Positions 28,111-37,682 of a DNA stretch of 64,000 nt are shown here, in pieces. Source of the DNA: Magnetospirillum sulfuroxidans (GTDB lineage: Bacteria > Pseudomonadota > Alphaproteobacteria > Rhodospirillales > Magnetospirillaceae); assembly GCF_018224925.1 (NCBI RefSeq), contig NZ_JAGTUF010000005.1, positions 62,001 through 126,000 of the forward strand, written 5' to 3'. Below the pieces are notes generated by a model. It worked only from the letters and a program-made list of their open reading frames with translations, was not told the origin of the DNA and did not search any database. How positions within the stretch are numbered: position 1 is the stretch's first letter; each line of letters opens with the position of its first letter. Made by a program: the position numbers and the translations under genes.

Positions 28111-29274
28111 CTAAAGCCCGATCCGGTGGGCGCGGGCGGTGAAAAAGATGCCCGACGGCTTGGACGCCGGAAGCGCCGCGACCTGGGTGATGGTTTCGGT
28201 ATCCCAGACGGTGACCTGGTCGGAATCGCGGGCCGACAGCCACACCCGTTCGCCTCGCGGCGTGAATTCCAGGTGCAAGACGGCGAGCCCCGGCTCGATG
28301 GTCTTGAGCACGCTTAAGGAAGGCACGTCGATCACCTGCACCTTGCCGTTATCGGGGATGGCGAAATTGACCCATAGCCGCCGCCCGCCCGGTTGCAACA
28401 TGGCGAAAACCGGCTGACCGGCAACGGCGATGCGCCCGACCTCACGCCAGCTGGTCATGTCCACCACCAGCACTTCATGGCGGCCGATGGCCGGCAGAAA
28501 GGCCAGATTTCCCGACGCCGCCCAGCCTTCCAGATGCGGCATCTTGTAGACCGGCAATGCCTCTTGCCCACGGCCGTAATGGTCAAGAATCCGGCGCACG
28601 CCCAAATCCGGGTTCCACAAATCCAGCATGGCGATGCCGTCCTCGCCGAACAGACCGGCCATGTAATAGCGGCCATCCTCGGTGATCAGCGCGTCATAGG
28701 GCTGGTTGCCGATATGGGGAAATTTGCGGACTTTCGGGCTGGAACGGTCCTTTAGGTCCAGCAGCCAGATTTCACCGGCATCATAAAGGGAAAAGGCAAA
28801 GATATTGCCCGGCGCGTCTTCCAGCCCGACCACCTTGGACGATTTCCCATCGGCGCCAATGGCGGCGATATCGGCGACCAGTTCCAAGCTGTCGCTGTCG
28901 AACACCTTGACGCCGCCCGGCGTGTAATTGGCCACCGCCACCAACGAACCGTCCTGCGAGATGGCGCCGCCGATGGAATTGCCCGATTGCATCACCCGAC
29001 CGACGATACGCGCTTGCAGCATGTCGATCTTGGTCAGGCCGCCATCGCGGCCAAAGACGAAAGCGAAACGTTCATCACGGGAATACACCACCGAGGCGTG
29101 AGACAGATCCCCCAGCCCGGAAATCTCGGCCAGCGTGGTCGAATGGGTGTTTTCCACCATTTTCAGGCGGCCATCGGCGCGTTCCACCACCAAGCCCAGA
29201 TCGCCGGTGGCGCGCAAGGTGGGGGCGCAAGCTCCCAACAACAGCAGCAAAGCGGCGGACAGGATCGTCTTCAT
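28111..29274 (-). CDS. nirF: NirF, haem d1 biosynthesis lipoprotein
   Basis: This is a 387-residue NirS-like propeller without a cytochrome domain, needed for a late haem d1 step in the periplasm. An N-terminal lipobox is clear (LLLLLGAC, Cys16), so the protein should be membrane-anchored. Propeller signatures include SVVYSRDERFAFVFGRDGGLTKID and VVDMTSWREVGRI. The open frame runs further upstream, but the ATG at 29274 gives the signal peptide and overlaps the nirC stop (ATGA). Confidence 0.92.
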   Translation of the reverse strand: MKTILSAALLLLLGACAPTLRATGDLGLVVERADGRLKMVENTHSTTLAEISGLGDLSHASVVYSRDERFAFVFGRDGGLTKIDMLQARIVGRVMQSGNSIGGAISQDGSLVAVANYTPGGVKVFDSDSLELVADIAAIGADGKSSKVVGLEDAPGNIFAFSLYDAGEIWLLDLKDRSSPKVRKFPHIGNQPYDALITEDGRYYMAGLFGEDGIAMLDLWNPDLGVRRILDHYGRGQEALPVYKMPHLEGWAASGNLAFLPAIGRHEVLVVDMTSWREVGRIAVAGQPVFAMLQPGGRRLWVNFAIPDNGKVQVIDVPSLSVLKTIEPGLAVLHLEFTPRGERVWLSARDSDQVTVWDTETITQVAALPASKPSGIFFTARAHRIGL

Positions 29275-29582
29275 GGCGTTTCCCCTTTTAGCCGCCGCAC
29301 CAGCCAGCGGGCATCGGCTTCGCTCAGCATCAATTTCCACGGAGGCATCGGCGTGCCGGGGCGACCGTCAAGAATGGTGGCGACCAGGGCCTCGTCGCCC
29401 AGTTCACGCATGGCCTCCATGGTCAAGGGCGAGCCCAGGCCGCCCTTGCGGGTCATGCCGTGACACGACCCGCAATCTTGATCCAGCAAGGCGCTTAATT
29501 GTTGTTGCCGCTGGGCGCTGGGCTCGGACGCCCAAGCCGGAAAGGCCAGCGGCAACAAGGTCGAAAGCAAAAGCCGCTTCAT
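29271..29582 (-). CDS. nirC: NirC, small periplasmic cytochrome c
   Basis: This is a 103-residue monohaem cytochrome c (c55x type) with a Sec signal peptide (MKRLLLSTLLPLAFPAWAS), one CGSCH haem site and a PPWKLMLSE segment with the likely distal Met. In other denitrifiers NirC can pass electrons to NirS and supports its maturation. Both ends overlap neighbours by four bases (nirE, nirF). Confidence 0.88.
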   Translation of the reverse strand: MKRLLLSTLLPLAFPAWASEPSAQRQQQLSALLDQDCGSCHGMTRKGGLGSPLTMEAMRELGDEALVATILDGRPGTPMPPWKLMLSEADARWLVRRLKGETP

Positions 29583-30340
29583 TGCGCCGCCTCGCGGCCC
29601 ACATGATCCATATGCGGGGTCAAGGCGTGGTTGACCACGGCGCCGATGATCAGCAAGGACGGCGGCTTGGGCTGCCAGCGGACCATGTCGGCGGCAAGAT
29701 CGGCCAGGGACGAAAACAGCGTGCGCTGATCCGGGGTGGTGCCGCGTTCAATGATGGCCACGGGCGTCTCGCCGGAAAGCCCCGCGCCCCGGAGACCTCC
29801 GGCGAGACGCTCCGCGCTTGCCACCCCCATATACACCACCAGGGTGCAAGTGGGGTCGGCCAGCCGGTGCCAATCGAAATCCAGCTCACCGTCATCCTGA
29901 CGATGACCGGTCAACAAGCGTAATCCTTGCGCCACGCCGCGATGGGTCAGCGGAATGCCGGCGGCGGCGGCGCAACCGGCGGCGGCGGTAATGCCGGGGA
30001 CGATCTCAAAGGCGACGCCGGCGGCGGCCAGCACCTCGGCTTCTTCGCCGCCACGGCCGAAAATGAAGGGATCGCCGCCCTTCAAGCGCACCACCCGATG
30101 GCCGGCCAAACCCAGATTGACCAAGATGGCGTTGATTTCATCTTGGGGCACGCAATGACGGCCGGTTTCCTTGCCCACATCAATGCGCAAACACGCCGGC
30201 GGCAGCAGATCAAGCACGGCATCGGCAACCAGCCGGTCGAATACCGCCACCTCGGCCGCCGCGATCAGGCGGGCGGCCTTGAGCGTCAGCAATTCCGGGT
30301 CGCCCGGCCCGGCCCCCACCAGATAGATTTTGCCTGTCAT
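29579..30340 (-). CDS. nirE: NirE, uroporphyrinogen-III C-methyltransferase
   Basis: This is a 253-residue SAM-dependent methyltransferase that makes precorrin-2, the entry step to haem d1. Family signatures are VYLVGAGPGDPELLTLKA-like at the N-terminus (here IYLVGAGPGDPELLTLKA), RLKGGDPFIFGRGGEE, the PGITAAAGCAAAAGIPLTHR motif and VVYMGVASA. It could equally be called CobA by sequence; nirE is used because it sits at the head of the haem d1 genes. It follows a 68-base gap after the diheme cytochrome gene that contains a weak inverted repeat (CGTCAC...GTGACG). Confidence 0.92.
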   Translation of the reverse strand: MTGKIYLVGAGPGDPELLTLKAARLIAAAEVAVFDRLVADAVLDLLPPACLRIDVGKETGRHCVPQDEINAILVNLGLAGHRVVRLKGGDPFIFGRGGEEAEVLAAAGVAFEIVPGITAAAGCAAAAGIPLTHRGVAQGLRLLTGHRQDDGELDFDWHRLADPTCTLVVYMGVASAERLAGGLRGAGLSGETPVAIIERGTTPDQRTLFSSLADLAADMVRWQPKPPSLLIIGAVVNHALTPHMDHVGREAAQ

Positions 30341-30408
30341 GGTCAGCTCCCCCTGCCAAAAACCGCCGTCACCCCCGCCAATGCGAGAGTGACGACAGGA
30401 ACGGAGTT

Positions 30409-31452
30409 TTACTGCTTGACCGCCTTGATCTCGCCTTCGGCCCCCAGCCCCAGGCGCATGTCGACGGACACATGGTGGAAGCGGCCGGCGGCGTGATCGT
30501 CATGGACGGCGAACCCGACCGTATAGGCCTTGCCGTCTTCCAGGGCGACATCGCCGGGCAGGCCGGATTTCAGCTTGCGCGTCATCGTCACCACCCACTG
30601 ATCGCCGTCTTTCTTGCCGGTGAAGATGGCGCCGGCATTTTCCTTCAATACGCGTTCGGCCAGGATGTAACCATCTTCCGACACCCCGCCCTTGCCGCTT
30701 TTAAAGCGGGCCAGGTCCAAGAAAGTGCCGTCCTTGAGCAGCGCATCCAGTTCAGCCTGGGGCTTGACCTTGTCCCAGCCGCCGCGCGGTTCTTCCTTGA
30801 CCGAAATGGCGGTGCGGCTTTCCGGCAGATACTTGGTGACATAGCCATGCGAGGTGTCGATCCCCTTGGCGGCGGCCAACGCCTCTTTTTTCGGCGCCGA
30901 CGGCATGTCGCGGGCGTCGTTATGGCAACTGGCCCAGCAGCCCGATTGCGCCGCCTTATCGACCTTGCCGCCATCGAACATCATGGCCAGCTTGATTTCA
31001 TTGTCGGCATCCATCATGCCGCCAGCGGCGAACGGCACGGCATTGTGCGGCCCGACGGGAAAGGAAAAACGCATGTACAAGGTATCGGCGTCATAGGCCG
31101 CCTTGATCGACAGCGGCACCGAGGCGCGCTTGCCGGGAATGGGGGTGGTCTCGGCCTTTTGCCCGCTCACCATCTTCTTGCCCATGTCGGCGGTTTCTTC
31201 CGAATGGCAGCCGGCGCAATTGTCGCCCTTTTTCAGGAACGAACGGGCGCCGCCGTGATCGGTGCCGGTCTGAATCCATTCATAAGAGGTCTGGCCGGGA
31301 TAGAACAAAACCGTCTTGGCCTCGGGAACCTTGGCCCAATCAATGGTCTTGCCGGCGGCCAGCGCCGATCCTGCCCCCCAGATCCCCCCGCCAAAGACAA
31401 GGGCACAGGCGGCCACACTCAGGGTTTTCAGCGCGCTCCGATAGATCATCAT
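30409..31452 (-). CDS. Diheme c-type cytochrome with ethylbenzene-dehydrogenase-gamma-like domain
   Basis: This is a 347-residue periplasmic protein encoded between nirT and nirE. After a signal peptide ending near AALAAG it has a canonical haem site CAGCH and a second, unusual CX3CH site (QSGCWASCH). The mid and C-terminal parts (LYMRFSFPVG, YTVGFAVHDDHAAGRFHHVSVDM) resemble the haem-binding domain family of ethylbenzene dehydrogenase gamma and related cytochromes. It is not the short cytochrome called NirB in Pseudomonas stutzeri, although its position after nirT is similar. The ATG at 31452 has AAGGAG five bases upstream; a GTG lies six bases earlier. Confidence 0.78.
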   Translation of the reverse strand: MMIYRSALKTLSVAACALVFGGGIWGAGSALAAGKTIDWAKVPEAKTVLFYPGQTSYEWIQTGTDHGGARSFLKKGDNCAGCHSEETADMGKKMVSGQKAETTPIPGKRASVPLSIKAAYDADTLYMRFSFPVGPHNAVPFAAGGMMDADNEIKLAMMFDGGKVDKAAQSGCWASCHNDARDMPSAPKKEALAAAKGIDTSHGYVTKYLPESRTAISVKEEPRGGWDKVKPQAELDALLKDGTFLDLARFKSGKGGVSEDGYILAERVLKENAGAIFTGKKDGDQWVVTMTRKLKSGLPGDVALEDGKAYTVGFAVHDDHAAGRFHHVSVDMRLGLGAEGEIKAVKQ

Positions 31453-31454
31453 TC

Positions 31455-32048
31455 TCACTCCTTGGCGTCTTCTTCGTCTTCCAAATCCTGATGCACCGGC
31501 TTATGGGCGATGCCCTTGTGGCAATCGATGCAGGTCTGCCCCTCTTCCTGGGCATTTTCGTGCTGCTTGCGCGCCCGCTGCTTTTGCTTATCCGGATTCA
31601 TCTGATCAAAGGCGTGGCAGTTGCGGCATTCGCGTGAATCGCTGGCCTTCATGCGCGCCCATTCGCGCTTGGCCATTTCCAAGCGGTTGGCGTCGAATTT
31701 CTCGGGTGTCGACACCGTGCCCATGAACTTGTGGTACAGCTCGTTCGAGGCCTGGATCTTACGCGCCACCTTGTGCACCCAATCCTTGGGGACATGGCAA
31801 TCCGGGCATGCGGCGCGAACGCCGGAACGGTTGGTGTAGTGAACCGTCTTTACATACTCTTGATATACGTTGTCCTTCATTTCATGACATGAAATGCAGA
31901 ACTCCAAGGTATTGGTGGCTTCCATGGCGGTATTGAACGCGCCCCAGAAGACAATGCCGCCGACGAAAATAACCGCCGCCCCCAACAGGGACGCCCCCAG
32001 TATCTTCATCTTTGACACTCGGCTGAACAGTGACTGATTGGAAGCCAT
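31455..32048 (-). CDS. nirT: NirT, membrane tetrahaem cytochrome c (NapC/NirT family)
   Basis: This is a 197-residue quinol-oxidising cytochrome. One N-terminal TM anchor ([20 protein letters not shown]) is followed by four haem sites CISCH, CPDCH, CRNCH and CIDCH, with family segments such as CHVPKDW and ELYHKFMGT. NapC/NirT proteins pass electrons from the quinol pool to periplasmic reductases; here the likely recipients are NirS and the neighbouring diheme protein. The C-terminal 15 residues are strongly charged ([13 protein letters not shown]). It is the first gene of the leftward nir operon and diverges from nirS. Confidence 0.94.
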   Translation of the reverse strand: MASNQSLFSRVSKMKILGASLLGAAVIFVGGIVFWGAFNTAMEATNTLEFCISCHEMKDNVYQEYVKTVHYTNRSGVRAACPDCHVPKDWVHKVARKIQASNELYHKFMGTVSTPEKFDANRLEMAKREWARMKASDSRECRNCHAFDQMNPDKQKQRARKQHENAQEEGQTCIDCHKGIAHKPVHQDLEDEEDAKE

Positions 32049-32121
32049 GGCTTTACCCCGAGGGTCTCCTTTTGCTCCGGTATTTTATGGCGCTTGTATC
32101 ACGCCCCCCCTGGACCGGAAC

Positions 32122-32135
32122 TTGACGTTGGGCAA
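32122..32135. promoter_or_regulatory. FNR/DNR-like box, probable nirT operon promoter site
   Basis: TTGAC-GTTG-GGCAA fits the FNR/DNR-type TTGAC-N4-GTCAA pattern with one mismatch. It lies 74-87 bases upstream of the nirT start, a usual distance for activation. It shares the core TGACnTTGG with the three related sites at 32197, 32271 and 60008. Confidence 0.55.
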
Positions 32136-32196
32136 ACCACCCGAAACCAGTACCGGCCAGTGAGCTGACCCTATCCCGAGCTGGCCGGGCGGCTTT

Positions 32197-32210
32197 GTGA
32201 CATTGGTCAA
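32197..32210. promoter_or_regulatory. FNR/DNR-like box in the nirT-nirS intergenic region
   Basis: GTGAC-ATTG-GTCAA differs from TTGAC-N4-GTCAA at one base. It lies near the middle of the 335-base divergent region, 149-162 bases from nirT and 173-186 bases from nirS, so it could serve either promoter. Confidence 0.5.
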
Positions 32211-32270
32211 TTTGGTGTTAGTCACAACACATGCTGATATTCGGCCGCCATCGACTTTTCGCCGCTCTAT

Positions 32271-32284
32271 TTGACTTTGGTTAA
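32271..32284. promoter_or_regulatory. FNR/DNR-like box, probable nirS promoter site
   Basis: TTGAC-TTTG-GTTAA is a near-palindrome of the FNR/DNR type centred about 106 bases before the nirS ATG, leaving room for a -10 element and a leader. The remainder of the intergenic region shows no other convincing element. Confidence 0.55.
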
Positions 32285-32332
32285 AGTCTCTATCCCCCCA
32301 GACGCCCAATGTGGCCCCACTCGATACGCTGA

Positions 32333-34006
<1,674 letters not shown>

Positions 34007-34027
34007 GTCGCGATAGCTGGCCCTTCC

Positions 34028-34059
34028 CCCCCGGAGAGCGCGTCTCTCCGGGGGTTTTT
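34028..34059 (+). terminator. Rho-independent terminator of nirS
   Basis: An 11-bp stem CCCCCGGAGAG/CTCTCCGGGGG with a five-base loop is followed by TTTTT, 22 bases after the nirS stop. Confidence 0.92.
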
Positions 34060-34144
34060 ATTGCCTAACCAAAGTCAAGGGCGCGGAACCGGCGCGGGTC
34101 CAGTGTGCAACCAGCGGGGATACGGGTTACGGGGGGTGACTGAC

Positions 34145-34858
34145 GTGCTGACCGACGCTCTTGCCATCTTACGGCGCCATCCGGTCTTCGGCACCCTGCC
34201 GGAAGATGATTTACCCGCCTTGCTGGACCAGCCGCCGTGGCGATCGTTCGCCGCGGGGGAATGCCTGTTTTGCCAAAACGATCCCGCCACCCGGCTTTAT
34301 GTGGTGATTGATGGTCAAGTGGAACTGGCGGTGCGGCGTCCCGATTGTGCCCCCGAAGTCCTGTCGCATCTGTCGTCGGGGGCGGCGCTCGGGGTTGATG
34401 CGCTCATTCCCGGCACCCAGCACATCGCCACCGCCCAGGCGGCGACCCAATGCCGCGCCGCGATCGTCGATGGGGCCAAACTGGTGGCCTATCTGGATGG
34501 GCATTTTGACCTGACCTTGGCGATGATCGCCGAAATGGCCGGCAGCCTGCACGGTCTGGTCAAGGAAATCACCGAACTGAAACTGCAATCGACCACCGAA
34601 CGGCTGGCCAGTTATCTGGCCGGACTGGCGGCGGGTCACAGCGCCGATAACCGCGTGGAAGTGCGCTTGCCGTTCGAAAAACGCCTGCTGGCCGAGCGTC
34701 TGGGGATGGAGCCGGCGACGTTGTCGCGAGCTTTTGCCAAATTGCGCGAAATCGGGGTCGAGAGCGGACGGGGCGACCGCGTCGCCATTGCCGATCTGGC
34801 CGAATTGCGGCGGCTGGGCGAAGCGCTGGAGATGCTTGCGGACGGAGAAATGTCATGA
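34145..34858 (+). CDS. Crp/Fnr family regulator (Dnr/Nnr-like)
   Basis: This is a regulator of about 237 residues: a cyclic-nucleotide-binding-like beta barrel (residues about 10-120), a dimer helix and a C-terminal winged helix (FEKRLLAERLGMEPATLSRAFAKLREIG). It lacks a cysteine set for an Fe-S cluster. At the DNA-contact site the FNR-type E-x-x-S-R reads A-x-x-S-R by eye. The frame opens at 34061 inside the nirS terminator, so I prefer the GTG at 34145, with GGGGGG eight bases upstream; a GTG at 34136 is an alternative. It is next to nirS, so NO or nitrite-responsive control of denitrification is likely. Confidence 0.82.
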   Translation: MLTDALAILRRHPVFGTLPEDDLPALLDQPPWRSFAAGECLFCQNDPATRLYVVIDGQVELAVRRPDCAPEVLSHLSSGAALGVDALIPGTQHIATAQAATQCRAAIVDGAKLVAYLDGHFDLTLAMIAEMAGSLHGLVKEITELKLQSTTERLASYLAGLAAGHSADNRVEVRLPFEKRLLAERLGMEPATLSRAFAKLREIGVESGRGDRVAIADLAELRRLGEALEMLADGEMS

Positions 34859-35619
34859 CCTGTCCCTGTCGCGCGTTATGTCTGGTGCCCAAGCCGGACT
34901 GCACCAAGGTCCGCGGCCAGTTGCCGCGCCATCGCGCCACCGGCCCCCATTTGGCCAAGCAGGTCATGGCGCTGCCGCTGTTCGACGGCCTGGAACATGA
35001 CATCTTGGAACGGCTGATGGCCGATTCCACCGCCCTGAGCCTGGAGCGGCGATCCTTGCTGTTTTCCGCCGGGGCCGTGGCCGATTGCTTTTACATCGTG
35101 TTGGATGGTCAGGTGAAACTGTCGGCGCTGACCCCGGACGGGCGCGAAAGCATCGTCGAGGTCTTCACCCCGGTTTCCTCTTTCGGCGAAGCTGCCATGC
35201 TGTCCATGGGAATGTTCCCCCTGCATGCGGAAGTGATCGAGGACGCCACCGTCATCCGTGTCGGCCGCCGCGCCTTTGTCGCCACCTTGCGCTCTGACCC
35301 GGTGGTCGGATATCGCATGCTGGCCGGCATGTGCCGCTGGCATCAGCGGCTCAGCTCGGAAATCCGTCACCTCAAGGAAATTCCGCCGTGGCAGCGCGTC
35401 GCCGAGTTCCTGCTGGCGCTGACCGACGCCCGCCACGGTCAAGCCATCGTCGCCCTGCCCTTCAACAAGGAAATCCTGGCCAGCCGCGTCGGTATCCGCC
35501 GCGAAAGCCTGTCGCGCGTGCTGGCGCGCCTGCGTGACATGGGCGTGCGCACCGAAGGCAATGCCGTCCGCATCGACGACGTCGCCAGCCTGCGCCAGCG
35601 TTGCGACGCGGCTCAATAA
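34855..35619 (+). CDS. Crp/Fnr family regulator with N-terminal cysteine cluster
   Basis: This is a 254-residue Crp/Fnr protein whose first 16 residues hold four cysteines (Cys3, Cys5, Cys9, Cys16). A sensor barrel (LLFSAGAVADCFYIVLDGQVKL) and a helix-turn-helix (FNKEILASRVGIRRESLSRVLARL) follow. The DNA-contact positions read E-x-x-S-R as in FNR. The N-terminal cysteines could hold an Fe-S cluster or other redox or metal sensor, though spacing differs from the E. coli FNR pattern. It is coupled to the preceding regulator by an ATGA overlap and overlaps the convergent CuA gene by seven bases. Confidence 0.85.
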   Translation: MTCPCRALCLVPKPDCTKVRGQLPRHRATGPHLAKQVMALPLFDGLEHDILERLMADSTALSLERRSLLFSAGAVADCFYIVLDGQVKLSALTPDGRESIVEVFTPVSSFGEAAMLSMGMFPLHAEVIEDATVIRVGRRAFVATLRSDPVVGYRMLAGMCRWHQRLSSEIRHLKEIPPWQRVAEFLLALTDARHGQAIVALPFNKEILASRVGIRRESLSRVLARLRDMGVRTEGNAVRIDDVASLRQRCDAAQ

Positions 35620-36041
35620 ATCTTCAACCGCATGCGGTTGTGGCCCAGGCCACAATATTCGTTGCAGCGCAATTCCACCGTATCGCCGGCCTGTGGCGTC
35701 ACCGTCAGTTCCTGCACCCGGCCGGGCGCCAGCAGCATTTCATGCCCCGCCACCACCACCGAATGAACCGCATCCTCGGCCATCAGCCGCAAACGATAGG
35801 TTTGCCCCGCCTGCAAATGTACGGCCGGCCAGAACTCGAAGCGGCGAGCCAGCATGGGCACATCCCCCGGTGGCGGCTCGACCACGCCGTCTTGGTCATG
35901 GGCGGCGGCGAATTGGCGGACCTGGTCGATAAAAACAGCAGGATCCACCGCTTGGCCCGACCCGGCTTCGGGCATCCGCCAGCCCGGCCACAGCCCGGCC
36001 AGCACAGCGAACAAAGCCACCGCGATCAGACCCTTAATCAT
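35613..36041 (-). CDS. CuA-domain subunit (cytochrome oxidase subunit II-like)
   Basis: This is a 142-residue protein with one N-terminal TM helix (IKGLIAVALFAVLAGLW) and a cupredoxin domain. The CuA site is complete: His in AEDAVHSV, then C-N-E-Y-C-G-L-G-H-N-R-M. It is shorter than usual subunit II and has only one membrane helix, as in B-family oxidases. It is encoded right after a subunit I-like gene with an 8-base overlap, so both should form an electron-accepting membrane complex. Confidence 0.85.
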   Translation of the reverse strand: MIKGLIAVALFAVLAGLWPGWRMPEAGSGQAVDPAVFIDQVRQFAAAHDQDGVVEPPPGDVPMLARRFEFWPAVHLQAGQTYRLRLMAEDAVHSVVVAGHEMLLAPGRVQELTVTPQAGDTVELRCNEYCGLGHNRMRLKIY

Positions 36042-37311
36042 GGCGCACCAACCGCGTGAGGACATGGCCGACGAACAACACCCCGCCCAGCACGGCGATG
36101 GCGCCGCCAATGCCGACCAAGCCCATGGAAACCAGTTTGAAAACGCTGTCCAGCCCCTGCTCGGCCCCGGCCGTCTTGCGCGCCACCCCGGCCAGTCCAG
36201 CCAGATAAAAACCAAGCGCATGTAAAATCTGCCCGCCGCCATAAAGGCCGATCTGCCAGCGCACCAGCCGAACCGACCGCACCACCCGCCCCAGGCGCGG
36301 CAACAGCACGACATGAACGAGGCCCATCAACGCCACATTCACGCCGCCGATCATGGCGTGATAATGCGATGGCGTGCGGGTATCGCCGGCCCCCAGGGCA
36401 AAGCCGGCGCCGCCGCCCAGGGCAAACACCAGCCACGATGCCAGCAAGGCCAAGCCGGCGAGCGAACGCCAATCCAAGGATCGCCGCAAGCGCCACAGCA
36501 ATGGACCGGCCAGCAGCATCGGCGGCACCGGCAGCAGATACCACAGCATCTGGGTATAGGCCTGCCGCCACGCCAGACCTTGGGGATCAAGGCGGGCCTC
36601 GATCACCAAGGCCGCCAGCGCTCCCACCGCCAACAAGGCAAAGGCCAGGGCAGACAGCCGGGTCTGCGCCTGCCCGCTCAAACGTTGCCACGCCCACATG
36701 ACCAGACCGGTATTGACGAATTGCAGCACATGGCCGCCGCCCCAGAACAGCCGTTCGTGCCGGAAAGCCGGTTCCAAATCACTGGGCAGGCGAAAAGCGG
36801 CCAAGGCGAAACAAAGCAGCGCCACCGCATAGGCTGACGCCACCAGCCCCAGGCCGGTGCGCGGACGAAACAATGCGCCGCCAATACCACCGGCACACAA
36901 GGCCAGGCCGACGAAATACAAGGGATGGTCAAGGATGGGGACGTAATTGTTCAAGGAGGCTTCGCCCCAACCGGCCAAGGTCACCAGCAGCAAGGCCAGA
37001 CAGCCGCAAATGGTCAGGGCGAAGCCGACAAAGCCGGGCCAACGCGGCGCCGCCGGCTGGACCGAAGCCGCCGCCAGCATGGCCAACAGCCAAATCTGAA
37101 ACGAAAACACCACATGGGTGACCAGAGCCTTGTGAAAAAACGCCGGCCCCGACGGCAACCAATCTTGCACCCCCGGCGTCCGCGCCAAGGCCAGCCCCAG
37201 GGCCAAGGCCCCGGCCACGGCCAATGCCGCCACCGCCATAAACAGCCAAAGCCGCAATTCCAGGGCGGCTAAATCACATCTTTCGTGTTGCGGACACTTG
37301 GCTTTCAACAC
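36034..37311 (-). CDS. Divergent haem-copper oxidase/NO reductase-like catalytic subunit
   Basis: This polytopic protein (about 425 residues, roughly 12 TM helices) belongs to the haem-copper oxidase superfamily. With the GTG start at 37311, His66 (helix II), His316 and His318 (SHYHAMIGG, helix X-type HxH) fit the haem ligands, and His194 (GGGHVLQF) fits the first CuB ligand. The Tyr of oxygen reductases is Phe198. The usual His-His pair of helix VII seems missing, with Glu238 (VIEARLD) near that place. These positions come from alignment by eye. This pattern suggests NO rather than O2 chemistry. GGGGAG precedes the GTG; an in-frame ATG is at 37329. Confidence 0.72.
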   Translation of the reverse strand: MLKAKCPQHERCDLAALELRLWLFMAVAALAVAGALALGLALARTPGVQDWLPSGPAFFHKALVTHVVFSFQIWLLAMLAAASVQPAAPRWPGFVGFALTICGCLALLLVTLAGWGEASLNNYVPILDHPLYFVGLALCAGGIGGALFRPRTGLGLVASAYAVALLCFALAAFRLPSDLEPAFRHERLFWGGGHVLQFVNTGLVMWAWQRLSGQAQTRLSALAFALLAVGALAALVIEARLDPQGLAWRQAYTQMLWYLLPVPPMLLAGPLLWRLRRSLDWRSLAGLALLASWLVFALGGGAGFALGAGDTRTPSHYHAMIGGVNVALMGLVHVVLLPRLGRVVRSVRLVRWQIGLYGGGQILHALGFYLAGLAGVARKTAGAEQGLDSVFKLVSMGLVGIGGAIAVLGGVLFVGHVLTRLVRHD

Positions 37312-37682
37312 GGCGCTCCCCAAATCCATCAATCATGTGGCGATTATCAAGTGAGATTTCCAGGCCAATGACTTAAATTCATTCACACAACACAAGCATA
37401 ACACTAGGCCATGTAATTATACTTGCCGCGACAGCATTCAAAACTCAATTTTTATTGAAAGTTTGCCAAATGTAACCAATTGTACAGCTTCATTACTGAT
37501 TTTATCGGAAAAAATATCCCGGTTTTTGCCACGTCGTGTTTGACAAGCGCCCAGAGGCATGCCCTTAATATCGGCAAAAGTGGATGGGTGCCTTGCGAAA
37601 ACCGCATGGCCCATCAGGAACCCCGCTCCCTCACCGCCGAATCTCGGCCGAGGTTAAGGCGGGTAACCCTCGGGAGGCATGC
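37312..37682. other. Intergenic region between the divergent oxidase-like and liv operons
   Basis: These 371 bases are AT-rich in the middle (37370-37510) and should hold two divergent promoters. The region contains short open frames with no plausible product. I see no convincing regulator palindrome; an isolated ATCAA half-site lies near 37350. Confidence 0.5.
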
